In this document: one piece after another, positions 11,317 through 22,933 of the stretch | Position numbering within the stretch: the stretch's first letter is position 1 | Layout: each line of letters starts with the position of its first letter | Assembly (NCBI RefSeq): GCF_036373705.1 | Contig: NC_089863.1 | Coordinates: forward strand, 22,442,619-22,506,618 | From: Amia ocellicauda | Lineage: Eukaryota; Chordata; Actinopteri; Amiiformes; Amiidae | DNA length: 64,000 bases | Direction: 5' to 3' | Notes under the pieces: generated by a model | Databases searched by the model: none | What the model saw: only the letters and a program-made list of their open reading frames with translations | What the model was told of the DNA's origin: nothing | Made by a program: the position numbers and the translations under genes

Positions 11317-11586
11317 CCTTGGGCACTCACCCACCTGTTAACGTCACAGCCACTCCTATATTGCATATTGCAAGCAATACAAGTTTGCAAAGCCCTGCGT
11401 TATTTCCACTTTCCTGTTCAAGACTGCACACCGAGCTTCTCCATGCGCTGGAGCAGCTTTCCATTTTTCAGTGCCTTCACATTTCACCCTGTATGTGCTG
11501 TGGGAAGCATCATGTCAATTGTTTTGTACTAAGCGGATCGGGGCTCAGTCTGAGCTCAGATCCGAGCTTAAAAATGACCGTGTTTC

Positions 11587-11658
11587 TGAGCAGCTGGGAC
11601 TCAAAGCCACACTCCCTGGCTTAGGAACCCAGTGTCTGATCCACTAGGACACGGGGGC
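11587..11658 (-). pseudogene. tRNA-Arg(CCU)-like relic, copy 2
   Basis: Same decayed sequence as 4020-4091, in the same place within the unit. Confidence 0.45.
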
Positions 11659-12118
11659 TCAGCCAGACAGTATCGGAAAATGGAAATAAATTAATTAATT
11701 AATAAATAAAAAGATGCTGCGCGTTACACAATAGACACCAGGTAAAGAAGTGAATAGTTACAGGAACTGTCACGTAAGCTCCTCAACTTGAAACGGGCAC
11801 ATGCGAACTCCTGTGAAATAACACGAGATGGATAACTACCCCTTCTCTGCTGCAGCAGAATGTGACTACCTATTGCGCAGAGTATTGCGTCAATCGATTC
11901 GAAAAGAGGGCTGGCATTTGTCACCAATGTGCCTCGTTTTATTTCTGAAATATAACTCCCAGAAAATATTGTCTGTGTTTTTGAAATTGAATAACCTCAA
12001 AAGAAAGAAATGATCCAGTCAATTGCTAAAGAAGAGTCTTGCCGCTGCATTCTGGAATGAAGAAAAGAATGAAATGACAAGTACAATCAAATCAAGAAAG
12101 AGAGCAGGCTGTGTAGGA

Positions 12119-12189
12119 TGCACCAGCCGGGAATCGAACCCGAGTCACAAGAATGGGACTCTTGTATGATACCACTACACCACTGGCGC
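12119..12189 (-). tRNA. tRNA-Gly(CCC), copy 2
   Basis: Acceptor GCGCCAG/CTGGTGC with one G:T pair, consensus T loop TTCGATT, anticodon CCC. Position 32 in the anticodon loop is G rather than T. The D arm TGGTGTAGTGGTATCA matches the vertebrate gene exactly. Plausibly functional. Confidence 0.85.
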
Positions 12190-13375
12190 TGCTGGGAAGC
12201 TCTGGCTTGCGTCCTTGAAGCAAATTCATAGAAAGCGTCCCATGGGGCAAGATGATGTCTTAATGATTATCTTTATTAGTCTGTTGTCGATCTGCTTAAT
12301 ACGTACCTAGCCAATCACTACATCACAGGTGCAGAGACAATCAGTATGAAGGCGAACACGATTTCGTTAACGTGTGCCCATTTACAAGTTCAATGAATGT
12401 ATACATAAATAAAGCAGATCTGGGTTTTCCTCTGAAACATTAAGGACTGGTTTCATAAATGCGTCCATAAGTCCATAAACGCCACGAGTGCAACGTGCAA
12501 CTCTATTGTAGCTGCTGTTACTGTACGATTCATCGTGATACGTGTGTGTTTTATTTCAGCTGTAACTCGCCCTGGTTAAGCACGTCTACGGTGTAATTTA
12601 AAAATATTACAAAAATTGTCGTTTGCAGTTACAAATCTGTAGTAAGAGTAATACGTTAAGGGAGTCATGTTCAGCAATTTAAATTACAAATCTACTAGCA
12701 CATATCTTGATAAAGATTACAATAATAACAATAATAATAATACATAGCAAATATTTATTTTAGTGTTGCACATGGAAAGTTTTCTTACAGTAACTTCTGA
12801 ATATAATGTTGTCTATACCCTTTTAGCTATTCGTAATATCTCTTAACAGAAACTTGTATATTTTTAGCTTTCTCCAATCATCTAAAGCATACAGAATAAG
12901 ACAGCCACAAAAGTCCTTTCCACACCAGGCTCTATCGCTCGTAGTGTTGCTTTCTGTCACTGTCTTTAAAACGAGACACAAACCAAACCCACAATCGCTC
13001 CGCTCCTCCCACATCAGGGCGTGGACTTCCGACACTGGCCTGGTTTTCCTGTGGCGCTTTATTAGAACAGCAAGAGATAACAGTATGTTTCTGTCTTTAT
13101 TCGACCGCATGTGTGGGTGTAACTTTGTAATTGTTTAATGAGGTCCCGCAACGTTTGGGGTGAAATGCAAAGTAATCTAATAGTAAAGTTACTAATTACT
13201 TTGCCCAGAGAGTAATAAGTAAAGTATCTTGTTACTGTTTATATGAGTAAAGAATATAATGTAATACATTTCTTTTTGTGAGTAACGACACCATCACTGC
13301 TCTTTTCTATCTCGTTTTGCATGTATGTTTGTTGTTGACAGAGATACAAAGTTTGAGAGAAGACAGGCTGGCATT
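12190..13375. other. non-coding spacer of the tRNA unit, copy 2
   Basis: Near-identical to 4624-5810. I see no gene in it. Confidence 0.55.
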
Positions 13376-13447
13376 GGGGATGTAGCTCAGTGGTAGAGCG
13401 CATGCTTTGCATGTATGAGGTCCCGAGTTCAGTCCTCGGCATCTCCA
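13376..13447 (+). tRNA. tRNA-Ala(UGC) with altered T loop, copy 2
   Basis: Identical to 5811-5882, including G58 in the T loop. Confidence 0.72.
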
Positions 13448-13652
13448 GACTGTCTTTTAATGGAGCCCGTGCACTATGTCATTGGATGCACATAGCAAGT
13501 ACCGAACAAATCGGGAGCCCGTGATTCATCGGTCACACTAGCATGGGCCTTTTCGGCACTCTCTCCCAGCATTCGTCCGAGAAACAGCGTGTGTGTATGT
13601 ATTCATTGTGAGAAGTGAAACAATGGGCCAGATTGCAAGCTGGTTCTGTATA

Positions 13653-14113
13653 CACTCACCTAAAGGATTATTAGGAACACCATACTAATACTGTGTTTGA
13701 CCCCCTTTCGCCTTCAGAACTGCCTTAATTCTACATGGCATTGATTCAACAAGGTGCTGAAAGCATTCTTTAGAAATGTTGTCCCATATTGATAGGATAG
13801 CATCTTGCAGTTGATGGAGATTTGTGTGATGCACATCCAGGGCACGAAGCTCCCGTTCCACCACATCCCAAAGATGCTCTATTGGGTTGAGATCTGGTGA
13901 CTGTGGGGGCCAGTTTAGTACAGTGAACTCATTGTCATGTTCAAGAAACCAATTTGAAATGATTCGACCTTTGTGACATGGTGCATTATCCTGCTGGAAG
14001 TAGCCATCAGAGGATGGGTACATGGTGGTCATAAAGGGATTGACATGGTCAGAAACAATGCTCAGGTAGGACGTGGCATTTAAACGAGGCCCAATTGGCA
14101 CTAAGGGGCCTAA
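13653..14113 (-). mobile_element. Tc1-like transposon fragment fused to a LINE, copy B
   Basis: The left terminal repeat (CACTCACCTAAAGG, after TA at 13651-13652) and the C-terminal transposase coding region are present. The element then stops inside the coding region, and LINE sequence follows at 14114. Relative to the first unit, about 1.8 kb is missing: the Tc1 right half, the spacer, the (ACT)n tract, the tRNA-Trp relic and the LINE leader. The junction shows about one base of shared sequence. Confidence 0.9.
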
Positions 14114-16689
14114 AGAAGGAGGTAGTTATAGTAGGAGACTCAATTCTTAGAGGTGTAGATCACACAGTGTGTTCTAGTGACATGGAGGCCCGCATTGGTA
14201 TCTTGCCTGCCTGGTGCTCAGGTTGCAGATCTCCCTAAACTAGTAGACGGGCTACTGGCCAAATCCGCGGGGAATCCACTGGTCATGGTCAGGGAGACAG
14301 GCAGAGATTAGAAAGTTTAACACGTGGTTGAAAGCTTGGTGTAGGGAAGAGGGGTTTAGGTTTATGGAGCATTGGTCTTTCTTCTGGGATAGATGGGACC
14401 TGTACAAACCGGACGGTCTACATCTAAACAGATGGGGGGCTAATGCATTGGAAGAGCGTATGTGCAGTGAAATTGAGAAGCATTTAAACTAGGAACCAGG
14501 GGGGCAGGGAGCTATGACAATGGGAGATGTTCCACTAAGGAAAGGAAACCAAGGGAAACTGCCAGTAGGAAAGTCCTGAAATGTTTGTACCTCAATGCCA
14601 GGAGTATAAGGAACAAGATGTTAGACTTGGAAGCCACAGTGCTGGTGTGTGACTATGATGTTGTAGGAGTGACAGAAACATGGCTTACAGAAAATGATGG
14701 GGATGAATACAAGTTGGAAGGATACACACAGTTTAGGAGAGACAGGCAAAATCGATGAAGGGGTGGGGTAGCATTATATGTGAAAAATGACATTGAGGCA
14801 GAAGAACTTGTATTAGATCCCAGTAACGGAACAGAATCTTTGTGGGTGAAACTTTTGAACAAGAGATCTGGAGGATTAGCGGTAGGAGTGTGTTACAGGC
14901 CACCAAACTCAGATATTCAAAAAGATGCTGCATTGTAAAGTGTAATCAGGACTGCATGTAGCAAGGATGTGGCTGTTATAATGGGGGATTTCAATTTCCC
15001 AAACTTAGACTGGGAAAGCCCAGTGGGGACTACAGAAGCAGAAATGGAAATGGTTGAGATGGTAAATGACTGCTTTCTAACTCAATTTGTCAGGGAACCA
15101 ACCAGAGAGAGCGCATGTTTTGACTTGATCTTTTCAAATGACCAAGATAGAGTCAGGGGGACAGTAGTTAGAGAACCAATGGCAAATTGTGATCACAATA
15201 TGGTTGTCTTTGAGGCATTCTTTCAAAAAACAAGGTCCAAGTCTAAAACAATGGTCTACAATTTTAGAAAAGCAAACCTTGAAGGTATGAGACGGCACTT
15301 AGAAGAGGTAGACTGGAGCACACTGGATACAGAGTTAGTTGAAAATGCATGGGTATATTTTAAGAATATACTACTCGAGGCTCAGGAGCAATTTGTACCA
15401 AAACTTAGCAAATTGAGGAACAAAAAACATTGGCCAAAATGGTATAATAGAGGTATGCAAAAAATATAAAGAGGAAGACAATGTTGTATAGTGCATACAA
15501 AAGGGATGGTGACGAAACAAAATACATAGAATATGTTGAGCTGCAAAGAGATCTTAAGAAAGGGATCAGGAAAGCAGAGAGGGAATTAGAAAGAAACATA
15601 GCTCTTGGAGCTCAAACCAATGCAAAGAGCTTTTTTCAATATCACAACAGCAAGCGGTTAATAAAGGAGGAGGTGAAACAGATAAAGGGCAAAAACGGAG
15701 GTATCTTTGAAATTGAACAAGATGTGGCAAATATTCTAAATGAGTATTTCACAGAGGTTTTTACAAAAGAAAAAACAGATGACATGCCACAGGTTGACAA
15801 TCAGTCCAGTCAAACCCTAAGAGAGATCAGGATCAATGAGGAGGAGGTACTAAAGGGACTAGCAGAATTAAAAACAAACAAATCACCTGGGCCAGATGGG
15901 ATAATTCCAACAGTACTTCAAGAAAATAGGTGGCTCAGCAGATACAATCTTGGCAGCACAGGCTATTCAGAGGAACTTAGATAATATTCAGTTGTGGGCT
16001 GACACCTGGCAAATGAAATTCAATGTGGACAAGTGCAAGGTAATACATGCAGGTAACAAAAATGTCCACTATAATTACACTATGGGAGGTACAGATCTAC
16101 ATGAAGTAACGCATGAGAAAGACCTAGGAGTCTATGTGGACTCCTCACTTTCTCCATCCAAGCAATGTGGGGAAGCAATAAAGAAGGCAAACAGAATGCT
16201 AGGGTATATTGTCAAAAGTGTAGAATTTAAAACAAGGGCAGTAATGTTAAAACTGTACAATGTGCTAGTTAGACCTCATCTGGAATACTGTGTACAGTTC
16301 TGGGCACCACACTTCAAAAAGGATATTGCTGCCTTAGAGGCAGTTCAGAGGAGAGCAACCAGACTTATTCCAGGTCTTCAAGGGAAAGTCCTACTCGGAG
16401 AGACTGAGGGAACTGAACCTTTTCACCCTGGAACAGAGGAGACTACCCGGGGACACAAATGGAAATTGGGCTTCAAGGCATTCAAAACGGAAAACAGGAG
16501 ACACTTCTTTACACAGAGAGTAGTCACAATCTGGAATAAACTACCCAGCGATGTGGTAGAATCTGAAAGTTTGGGAACATTTAAAAATGGTCTGGAAAGG
16601 ATCCTTGGATCACTTCGATATTAATGAACACCAAACGAGCACGATGGGTCGAATGGTCCCCTCTCGTTTGTTAACTCTCTTACGTTCTT
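14114..16689 (+). mobile_element. CR1-group LINE, array copy C (5' part lost)
   Basis: Starts within ORF1 at the esterase block-I region because of the Tc1-LINE deletion, and otherwise parallels copies A and B. The endonuclease motif MGDFNFPNLDW lies at about 14981-15013. The RT-core deletion is at about 15922 and the C-terminus ends at 16624. The right end is TTCTT followed by AAAAGGG. Confidence 0.9.
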
Positions 16690-16761
16690 AAAAGGGTCTG
16701 AAGCAGCATGAAAGAGCACACTAGGCAGCTGAGAACAGACAGAGAGGGAAGTGTATATTGC

Positions 16762-16782
16762 GTAGGCCGGGAATCGAACCCA
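16762..16782 (-). pseudogene. tRNA-Gly(UCC) 3' stub, copy 3
   Basis: Only the acceptor 3' strand and T arm (GGCCGGGAATCGAACCC on the plus strand) remain. About 68 bp covering the rest of the gene are missing compared with 29901-29972. The stub retains the consensus T loop TTCGATT that other copies have lost. Confidence 0.7.
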
Positions 16783-16988
16783 ATATCTCACTGTGGTCGA
16801 ACATGATTCCAGGATTGCAAAGTGGCAGGCAATTCGTTTTCCAAATTGCAATCGGTGAACATTTGGGAAGCCCTGCGTTATCTGCAGTTTCCTGTTCCTG
16901 AGTGCGGAAGGAAAATGTCCATTAGCATCTTTCCAGATTGCACTTTATTCAGACCTTTCCGAAATGAAACAAAACCAGAGTTGAAACA

Positions 16989-17060
16989 TAACAGAGGATG
17001 GTTTCGAACCATCGACCTCTGGGTTATGGGCCCAGCTCGCTTCCGCTGCGCCACTCTGCT
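16989..17060 (-). tRNA. initiator tRNA-Met(CAU), copy 3
   Basis: A complete 72-nt cloverleaf with acceptor AGCAGAG/CTCTGTT (one G:T), the three G:C pairs of the initiator anticodon stem and a T arm GATGG/TTCGAAA/CCATC that pairs perfectly. Position 54 is T, as in elongators, where vertebrate initiators have A; A60 is kept. The D-arm 3' side differs slightly (GCGAGC). Confidence 0.82.
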
Positions 17061-17330
17061 CCTTGGGCACTCATCTACCTGTTAACGTCACAGCCACTCC
17101 TATATTGCATATTGCAAGCAATACAAGTTTGCAAAGCCCTGCGTTATTTCCACTTTCCTGTTCAAGACTGCACACCGAGCTTCTCCATGCGCTGGAGCAG
17201 CTTTCCAGGTTTCAGTGCCTTCACATTTCACCCTGTATGTGCTGTGGGAAGCATCATGTCAATTGTTTTGTACTAAGCGGATCGGGGCTCAGTCTGAGCT
17301 CAGATCCGAGCTTAAAAATGACCGTGCTTC

Positions 17331-17402
17331 TGAGCAGCTGGGACTCAAAGCCACACTCCCTGGCTTAGGAACCCAGTGTCTGATCCACTAGGACACGGGG
17401 GC
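17331..17402 (-). pseudogene. tRNA-Arg(CCU)-like relic, copy 3
   Basis: Counterpart of 4020-4091 with the same unpaired acceptor. Confidence 0.45.
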
Positions 17403-17858
17403 TCAGCCAGACAGTATCGGAAAATGGAAATAAATAAATTAATTAATAAATAAAAAGATGCGGCGCGTTACACAATAGACACCAGGTAAAGAAGTGAATA
17501 GTCACAGGAACTGTCACGTAAGCTCCTCAATTTGAAACGGGCACATACGAACTCCTGTGAAATAACACGAGATGGATAACTACCCCTTCTCTGCTGCAGC
17601 AGAATGTGACTACCTATTGCGCAGATTATTGCGTCAATCGATTCGAAAAGAGGGCTGGCATTTGTCACCAATGTGCCTCGTTTTATTTCTGAAATATAAC
17701 TCCCTGAAAATATTGTCTGTGTTTTTGAAATTGAAAACCTCACAAAGAAATGATCCAGTCAATTGCTAAAGAAAAGTCTACCTGCTGCATTCTGGAATGA
17801 AGAAAAAAATGAGATGACAAGTGCAATCAAAGCAAGAAAGAGAGCGGGCTGTGTTAGA

Positions 17859-17929
17859 TGCGCCAGCTGGGAATCAAACCCAAGTCACAAGAATGGGAAT
17901 CTTGTATGATACCACTACACCACTGGCGC
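17859..17929 (-). tRNA. tRNA-Gly(CCC), weakened T arm, copy 3
   Basis: Acceptor and anticodon arm (CCC) are intact. The T arm is TTGGG/TTTGATT/CCCAG, so C56 is T and the B box is off consensus. Probably on the way to being a pseudogene. Confidence 0.7.
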
Positions 17930-18219
17930 TGCTGGGAAGCTTTGGCTTGCGTCCTTGAAGCAAATTCATAGAAAGCGTCCCATGGGGCAAGATGATGTCT
18001 TAATGATTATGCTTATTAGTCTGTTGTCGATCTGCTTAATACGTACCTAGCCAATCACTACATCACAGGTGCAGAGACAATCAGTATGAAGGCGAACACG
18101 ATTTCGTTAACGTGTGCCCATTTACAAGTTCAATGAATGTATACATAAATAAAGCAGATCTGGGTTTTCCTCTGAAACATTAAGGACTGGTTTCATAAAT
18201 GCGTCCATAAGTCCATAAA

Positions 18220-18830
18220 CGCCACAAGTGCAACGTGCACACTTTAGTTCAGTTATAACCTGCTCTATTGTAGCTGCTGTTACTGTACGATTCATCGTGA
18301 TACGTGTGGTTTATGATTCTACCAATAATGATAATAATTAAGGAGGAGCTGACAATACAGATGAATTGCTCATGAAACAGACTTCCTTTACTTCTGTAGC
18401 ACGTATTGCAGTAAACATATCGTCCTCTGACAAAACAAACGCCCTGACAAGCTCGTTGAGCAAGCGATGCTCACGAGGGGCATTTCATCCACGTTAAGTA
18501 AATCAACAGGCTTCCAGCAATTAACGCCTTTTCCAAATGAATTCCAGACAATGCAGCTGCCCTTAGCTTTAACAATGGCTTGATTAGGTGGAATATGTGA
18601 AACAATGAATTTAAACTGCAATTTGAAAGCTATAGGCATTTCAACTTATGTGAACAACATGATACAAAAATGACAGACCTAGCCCTCTAATTCACTGGAT
18701 ATAACAAACACATTAATAAATGTATCCAGGCATTACACACAACATACAAGCAGCAGATACCAATAGGGATGATTCAGCTGGATGTGTTAATTGAGAGATC
18801 GCCATAGCAGCTGTTTGTTATTTATGTCTA
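18220..18830. other. intergenic region upstream of ZP3-like gene, copy 1
   Basis: The tRNA unit ends here and unique ZP-block sequence begins. A minus-strand open frame of 83 codons at 18388-18639 has no family I recognise; it is repeated at 31598-31849 only because the block is duplicated. CAGCTG E-box words occur around 18776 and 18808, and E-boxes are the known FIGLA targets in ZP promoters; whether these are used is unknown. Confidence 0.4.
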
Positions 18831-18834
18831 GCCC

Positions 18835-18842
18835 TATATAGA
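18835..18842 (+). promoter_or_regulatory. TATA box of ZP3-like gene, copy 1
   Basis: TATATAGA lies about 150 bp before the ATG. A pyrimidine-rich stretch ending in CAG at 18960 could be the acceptor of a 5'-UTR intron. Confidence 0.55.
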
Positions 18843-18990
18843 GCAGGAGCAGTGCCCTAGTGATTATCACTTTCCGGGCTAGTGTGTCTGTGAGTGAACT
18901 GGGGGTTTAGTGGTTATTGCAGAGGCATTGCAGTGCTGTTGTTTAATCCTCTCTTTCCAGTGGCGTTGTCACGTGCTTGTTCTGTGTGCA

Positions 18991-21376
18991 ATGAAGCTGA
19001 TCTGCATTGCTCTCTGCCTCTGTGTAGGAGTATTATTCCCTACACCGGTCTTTGCCGACAGTGACAATGAGACTTCAAAGGAATCCTCCGATATCAAGAC
19101 GCTGTCCAAGCACTACCGCATTCTCCCCATGTTCATCCAGGCGTCGGCTCCTCTGGTAGACCCAAAGAAACTCCGGCCGGCCACTGGCAGCAAGCCCATG
19201 CCGGATGACCTGAGGCGCATCCTGTTCCCCGGTGACAACCTGCGGAAAGGCGTGCATCCCAAGAAGGTCCAGAACCGAGGCGTTGCAGTGTGGGGAGACT
19301 ACAGTAAGATGTACGTGGCAGTGCATAAGAACATCAACGGCTTCAGGTGCAGGCCTTCGGAGCTCATGCTGGGGAGCTGCGCCGTCAGTAAGACCACTGA
19401 GCACTACTACTACTTCATCTACGGGCTGAACGAGTGTGGGAACAAGCGATCGGTAAGTAGCCGTGTGGTTTCACAGATTTGCCCTGTTCCATGCTATGTG
19501 TTTTCTGGGAAGTAGTGATAGCTGGATAGCCGTGATGCTGGTTCCTGTATCTTATTGGCTCATCCCTCTTCCATGGTGTCAAACTTAATCCTGTAGATCA
19601 TTAATGGCCGACTGGTGTACTCCAACACTCTGCGCTACTCCCCTCCAACTTCTTCACACCCAGTAATCCGGGGTGTGTCCTTCACTGTGCCCATCCAGCT
19701 TGTCTACAACCGGTATGGATTTGTTTCATCTGAGCAGTAATTGGAGGCAATTGGCTGCCTCCTTCCTGATCTGCTCTGCTGTACTGCCTTTGCAGGTTTC
19801 ACTATTCCTACAAGATTGGCTACCAGCCCACATTCCCCCAGCATGGCAGCACCCTTCCAGGCATGGACAAATCTGCCTTCTTCAGAGAGCTGAAGAACAG
19901 ACATGGCTACATCCTGGTCACCACCAATGGTACGGTATCTGTAACTTTGCTGGCTGCTTGTGGAGGGGGTGTGTGTGCATGGATGCATAACCCTGCCCTG
20001 CTTCCACAGAGCAGTGGATCAGACTCTCCCCAAAGAACATCTACTACCTGGGTCAGCCCATGTACTTCCAGGCCACAGGCTACTTTGCCACTGAAGGGCA
20101 GCGGCTGTTCATCCAGTCCTGCTATGCCACGGCCTCTCCAGATCGGCACTCCAAGCCCAGGTTCACCGTGATTGACAACTTTGGGTAAGGCCGTATTCTT
20201 GGTGGCTTAACCAGCTTTCACCCCGTCTTCTGGTCAAGATGCCAATGTCTCTGCTTGCCCACAGGTGCCTGGTAGACAGCAAGGCTGATGGGTGCCAGTC
20301 CAGGTTCGTGCCGTACACGAGGAAGGACGTTCTCCGCTTCACCATCGACGCCTTCCTGTTTCAGAAGACCCTGTCCGAGGTATCCAATGCATGCTGCTAC
20401 GATGGAACCCACTGTGTGACTTTTCAACCATTGCTGAGCCAAGATCTATAGGAAGCCTTTTCCCGAGGATGTGGGAGAACCTTTTTATAGTGACTTGAAG
20501 CCAACCCTCCCTGTTTGTTGTCTGCTCCCCTTCAGCATGTGATGACTGAGCTGTACATGCACTGCACCATGACTGTGGCAGAACATGTGACTCCAGGCAC
20601 CAAATCCTGCACCTACAACCGAAAAGCTAAAAGGTACCTCTATTGCAGCAGCCTGCTGCTAGGGGGAAAAAAACAGGCCTGTGACCCTCTCCTCTTGTGA
20701 ACAGGTGGGAGGAGCTGTATGGGAACCATGCTGTGTGCACGTGCTGTGACTCCAGGTGTGCTGGGGACCGTGCGGAAGGTGGGTGTACTGGTGCTATGAA
20801 TCTTGCCTCCGTTCTTTGACTGTCTTGCGAGTACTTCGACTTGCACTCCCTCTATACCCAGCATGCAAATGGCTCCGATTCTGGCACTGCAGGATTGTTT
20901 GCTCCATATTGTATTGCTTTGGCTTGGCTTCCACACACGTCCTATTGGCTGTTTGTGTTCTTAATCCGTTACTCCTCAAACCTTCTGCATCTGTATCTCC
21001 ACCAGGTCAGAGGAGCGGCCTAGTGACCAGTCACCTGCTGCCCTTGGAGCATCCCGGTGCTAAAATGGACTCGGCGGAAGGAGCCCATTGGTCAGGGGAA
21101 GATGTGGTTCCAGGATTGGGGTCCCATGCTGAAGGAGAAGCTAGGCAAGTGGACTCTCGGCCAGAGGAGTCTGCAGCAGTTGACGGTCCACCAGCGGTAG
21201 AGGTGGATGCCTGGGATGACTCTGAAGAGAGAACCGTGGCATCGGAGGACTATGCAGCTGAACTGTTTAAAGGTGAGGAGTCGTCTTGGGTGAGCTTTCA
21301 GGATGAGGATGAAGATGAGCGAGGGGAGTTCCATAGAGAGGAGACTGACGAGGAGGATGAACGATTCCCAGTGTAA
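18991..21376 (+). CDS. zp3: ZP3-like egg-coat glycoprotein, copy 1 (8 exons, 514 aa)
   Basis: Exons inferred from GT-AG boundaries and protein similarity: 18991-19452, 19597-19712, 19796-19929, 20010-20184, 20265-20379, 20536-20633, 20705-20778 and 21006-21376. Together they total 1545 nt, in frame. The product is a secreted structural protein of the egg envelope that polymerises through its ZP module. It has a 22-residue signal peptide ending VFA, an N-glycosylation site NET, and a ZP-N domain with FRCRPSELMLGSC and LNECG. ZP-C has SCYAT, VIDNFGCLVDS, and the ZP3-type tail CTCCDSRC. The C-terminus is acidic and has no membrane segment, as usual in fish. The start is the ATG at 18991; the reading upstream has only a GTG. 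The ZP-N cysteines C1 and C4 are both absent, and a basic RKAKR lies before the last cysteine cluster. The paralogue type (zp3a, b, c, d and so on) cannot be decided. Confidence 0.87.
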
Positions 21377-21391
21377 CAGGATGGCTGGCAG

Positions 21392-21468
21392 GTAAGGGTC
21401 TTCCTCTCCTAGTGCTCCACTGCTTTGTTGCCCAGGCTACAGTGCTCATCTGCTCCTTCTCTCCCCAG
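21392..21468 (+). other. probable 3'-UTR intron, ZP3-like copy 1
   Basis: A GTAAGG donor at 21392 and a pyrimidine-rich CTCCCCAG acceptor ending at 21468 lie after the stop codon. They suggest a short intron in the 3' UTR. Inference only. Confidence 0.45.
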
Positions 21469-21509
21469 GTCCCGGAGGAATTCCAGTGTCTGCTTGTTGC
21501 AGTGGAACC

Positions 21510-21515
21510 AATAAA
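21510..21515 (+). terminator. poly(A) signal of ZP3-like gene, copy 1
   Basis: AATAAA about 135 bp after the stop codon. No later candidate is closer to the gene. Confidence 0.65.
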
Positions 21516-21899
21516 CCTTCAAAATGCATCTGGGTCTCCTCTTTATTCCAATGCACAGCTACCAGTACTTCTGACATGAGGTCCCTATTCTGAGGCCCTG
21601 TCAAAGGTGTGCAGTGGCCTATGATGACATGGGCTGAGTCCAGTTTATTGTAGACTGCATGTGGCACAGGGTTCTACCTGCATGTCTTGACACCTGTTCT
21701 GATATTTCAGACTTGCTGCAGTTGCTGGTATTCCAACTGATGGAGGTTATGGGGACCTTTTTCTACAAACAGTAGTGCTTGATTAATTGGAGTCCATCTA
21801 TAGCCAACCTCTCTGACGCTCAAAGCAATCGCGCAGTCCACAACCCTAGCCGGTACTTTTGCATCGGTATCCTTAATATTCTATCCTCAAAGGCTGCTG

Positions 21900-21990
21900 T
21901 CTCAAAAGAGTGAGCGGTGAAGGAGCTGGACTCGAAGTCCAATGGGGTTGCCACCGTGAGCAACATTTGAACCTGTGTGGGTGCAAGCAT
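21900..21990 (+). pseudogene. tRNA-Ser(CGA)-like relic, copy 1
   Basis: GAGTG, AAGG and TGGACTCGAAGTCCAATGGG match the D-to-variable-arm part of vertebrate tRNA-Ser(CGA). The anticodon stem-loop is intact, but the T arm and acceptor are eroded. This and the next two relics belong to the ZP block and not to the 7.57-kb unit. Confidence 0.55.
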
Positions 21991-22482
21991 CTCCTTCATT
22001 GTTGTTGCTTGTTTCTAGCTGCTTTCCTGGTGGTGGTTAGCGTTCTTTACCTCCCCTAGATTCTTTCACATGATTCACTCTGCAGAGCGTGGCTGTCAAA
22101 ATGGTGTCCAAACATTTTTAATGCTCTCTCTCGTTTAACACTTAGTAGACGAGGGGTATGAATTGGATTAAATGAAATCTAAACCCTGCTGTGTCAAGTG
22201 AGAGAAATACATCAGGCAAGCACAAATCTATGGGCTGCCAACTGTAACCACCGAGCCCTTTTGCTTCAGAGTGTCCTTTTTCACAGACTGTATTTTTCCA
22301 GGTTTAATAAATCCTTAAGTAGTTTACCCACATTTCTATATAATGATAAATCTCTACATTTTGAGAAATAGTTTGACTAAATGCTTAGTTTGCAAAGCCC
22401 ATATTTTGGATGTATCTACACCGTTAACTTTGAAATAAATATTTAACCTGATCTGGGAGACCCCAAATAAATCTATAGCTTT

Positions 22483-22690
22483 GCCCCATCGTGCCTGTTT
22501 TGGTGTCTATTTAATAATGAAGTGATCCAAGGATCCTATCGAGTCTGGTTTTGAATGTTCCCACATTTTCAGCTTCAACCACATCACTGGGGAGTTTTTT
22601 CCAGATATGTGCCAAAAATCTGGGGAAAGAAAATTAAAATTTCTTTCAACATTGATTGCTTTGTGTAGTGTCGTTTTCAGCACAGTCCTC
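22483..22690 (-). mobile_element. old CR1-group LINE 3' fragment, copy 1
   Basis: Reading the minus strand, the end of ORF2 (matching WNKLPSDVVE.ESLGTFK) is followed by GGATCCTTGGATCACTTC, then the 3' UTR words ACACCAAA and GCACGATGGGG. It is more diverged than the array LINEs and truncated to about 0.2 kb. Confidence 0.75.
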
Positions 22691-22755
22691 AAATCCTGTT
22701 GTCCTTGTCGCCAGAACGGGTGAGTGTGTGTTCCTGGGTGGTAAAAAAAATCCCT

Positions 22756-22804
22756 TGTCAGAAGTGGGATTCAAAGCCAAGCCTCCAAAGGAGGCCATCC
22801 TGAC
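22756..22804 (-). pseudogene. tRNA-Leu relic with central deletion, copy 1
   Basis: The minus strand carries GTCAGGATGGCC and AATCCCACTTCTGACA, the two ends of a vertebrate tRNA-Leu. They are joined directly after a loss of the D and anticodon arms, and about 49 nt remain. Confidence 0.65.
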
Positions 22805-22933
22805 TTGATTTGCTGTGTTCATATTAAGAAATTCCCTATGTCTTGAACAAAAAATAATAATTTTTCAATGACTGTGTTCTGCCAGGGCTTCTTTCACTTT
22901 GACTTCTGGGATCATGATACCATTTCACAATTG

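Noticed and set aside
18388-18639. 83-codon minus-strand frame before the ZP gene
   Set aside because: No recognised family or gene context. Its only repeat is the duplicated block.
18910-18990. N-terminal extension of the ZP3-like protein
   Set aside because: The open reading upstream begins with GTG, not ATG. The ATG at 18991 gives an immediate, typical signal peptide.
20756-21005. Long open frame running through exon 7 and the last intron
   Set aside because: The splice donor GTGGGT at 20779 and acceptor at 21005 keep the ZP reading. The intron part merely stays open by chance in one frame.
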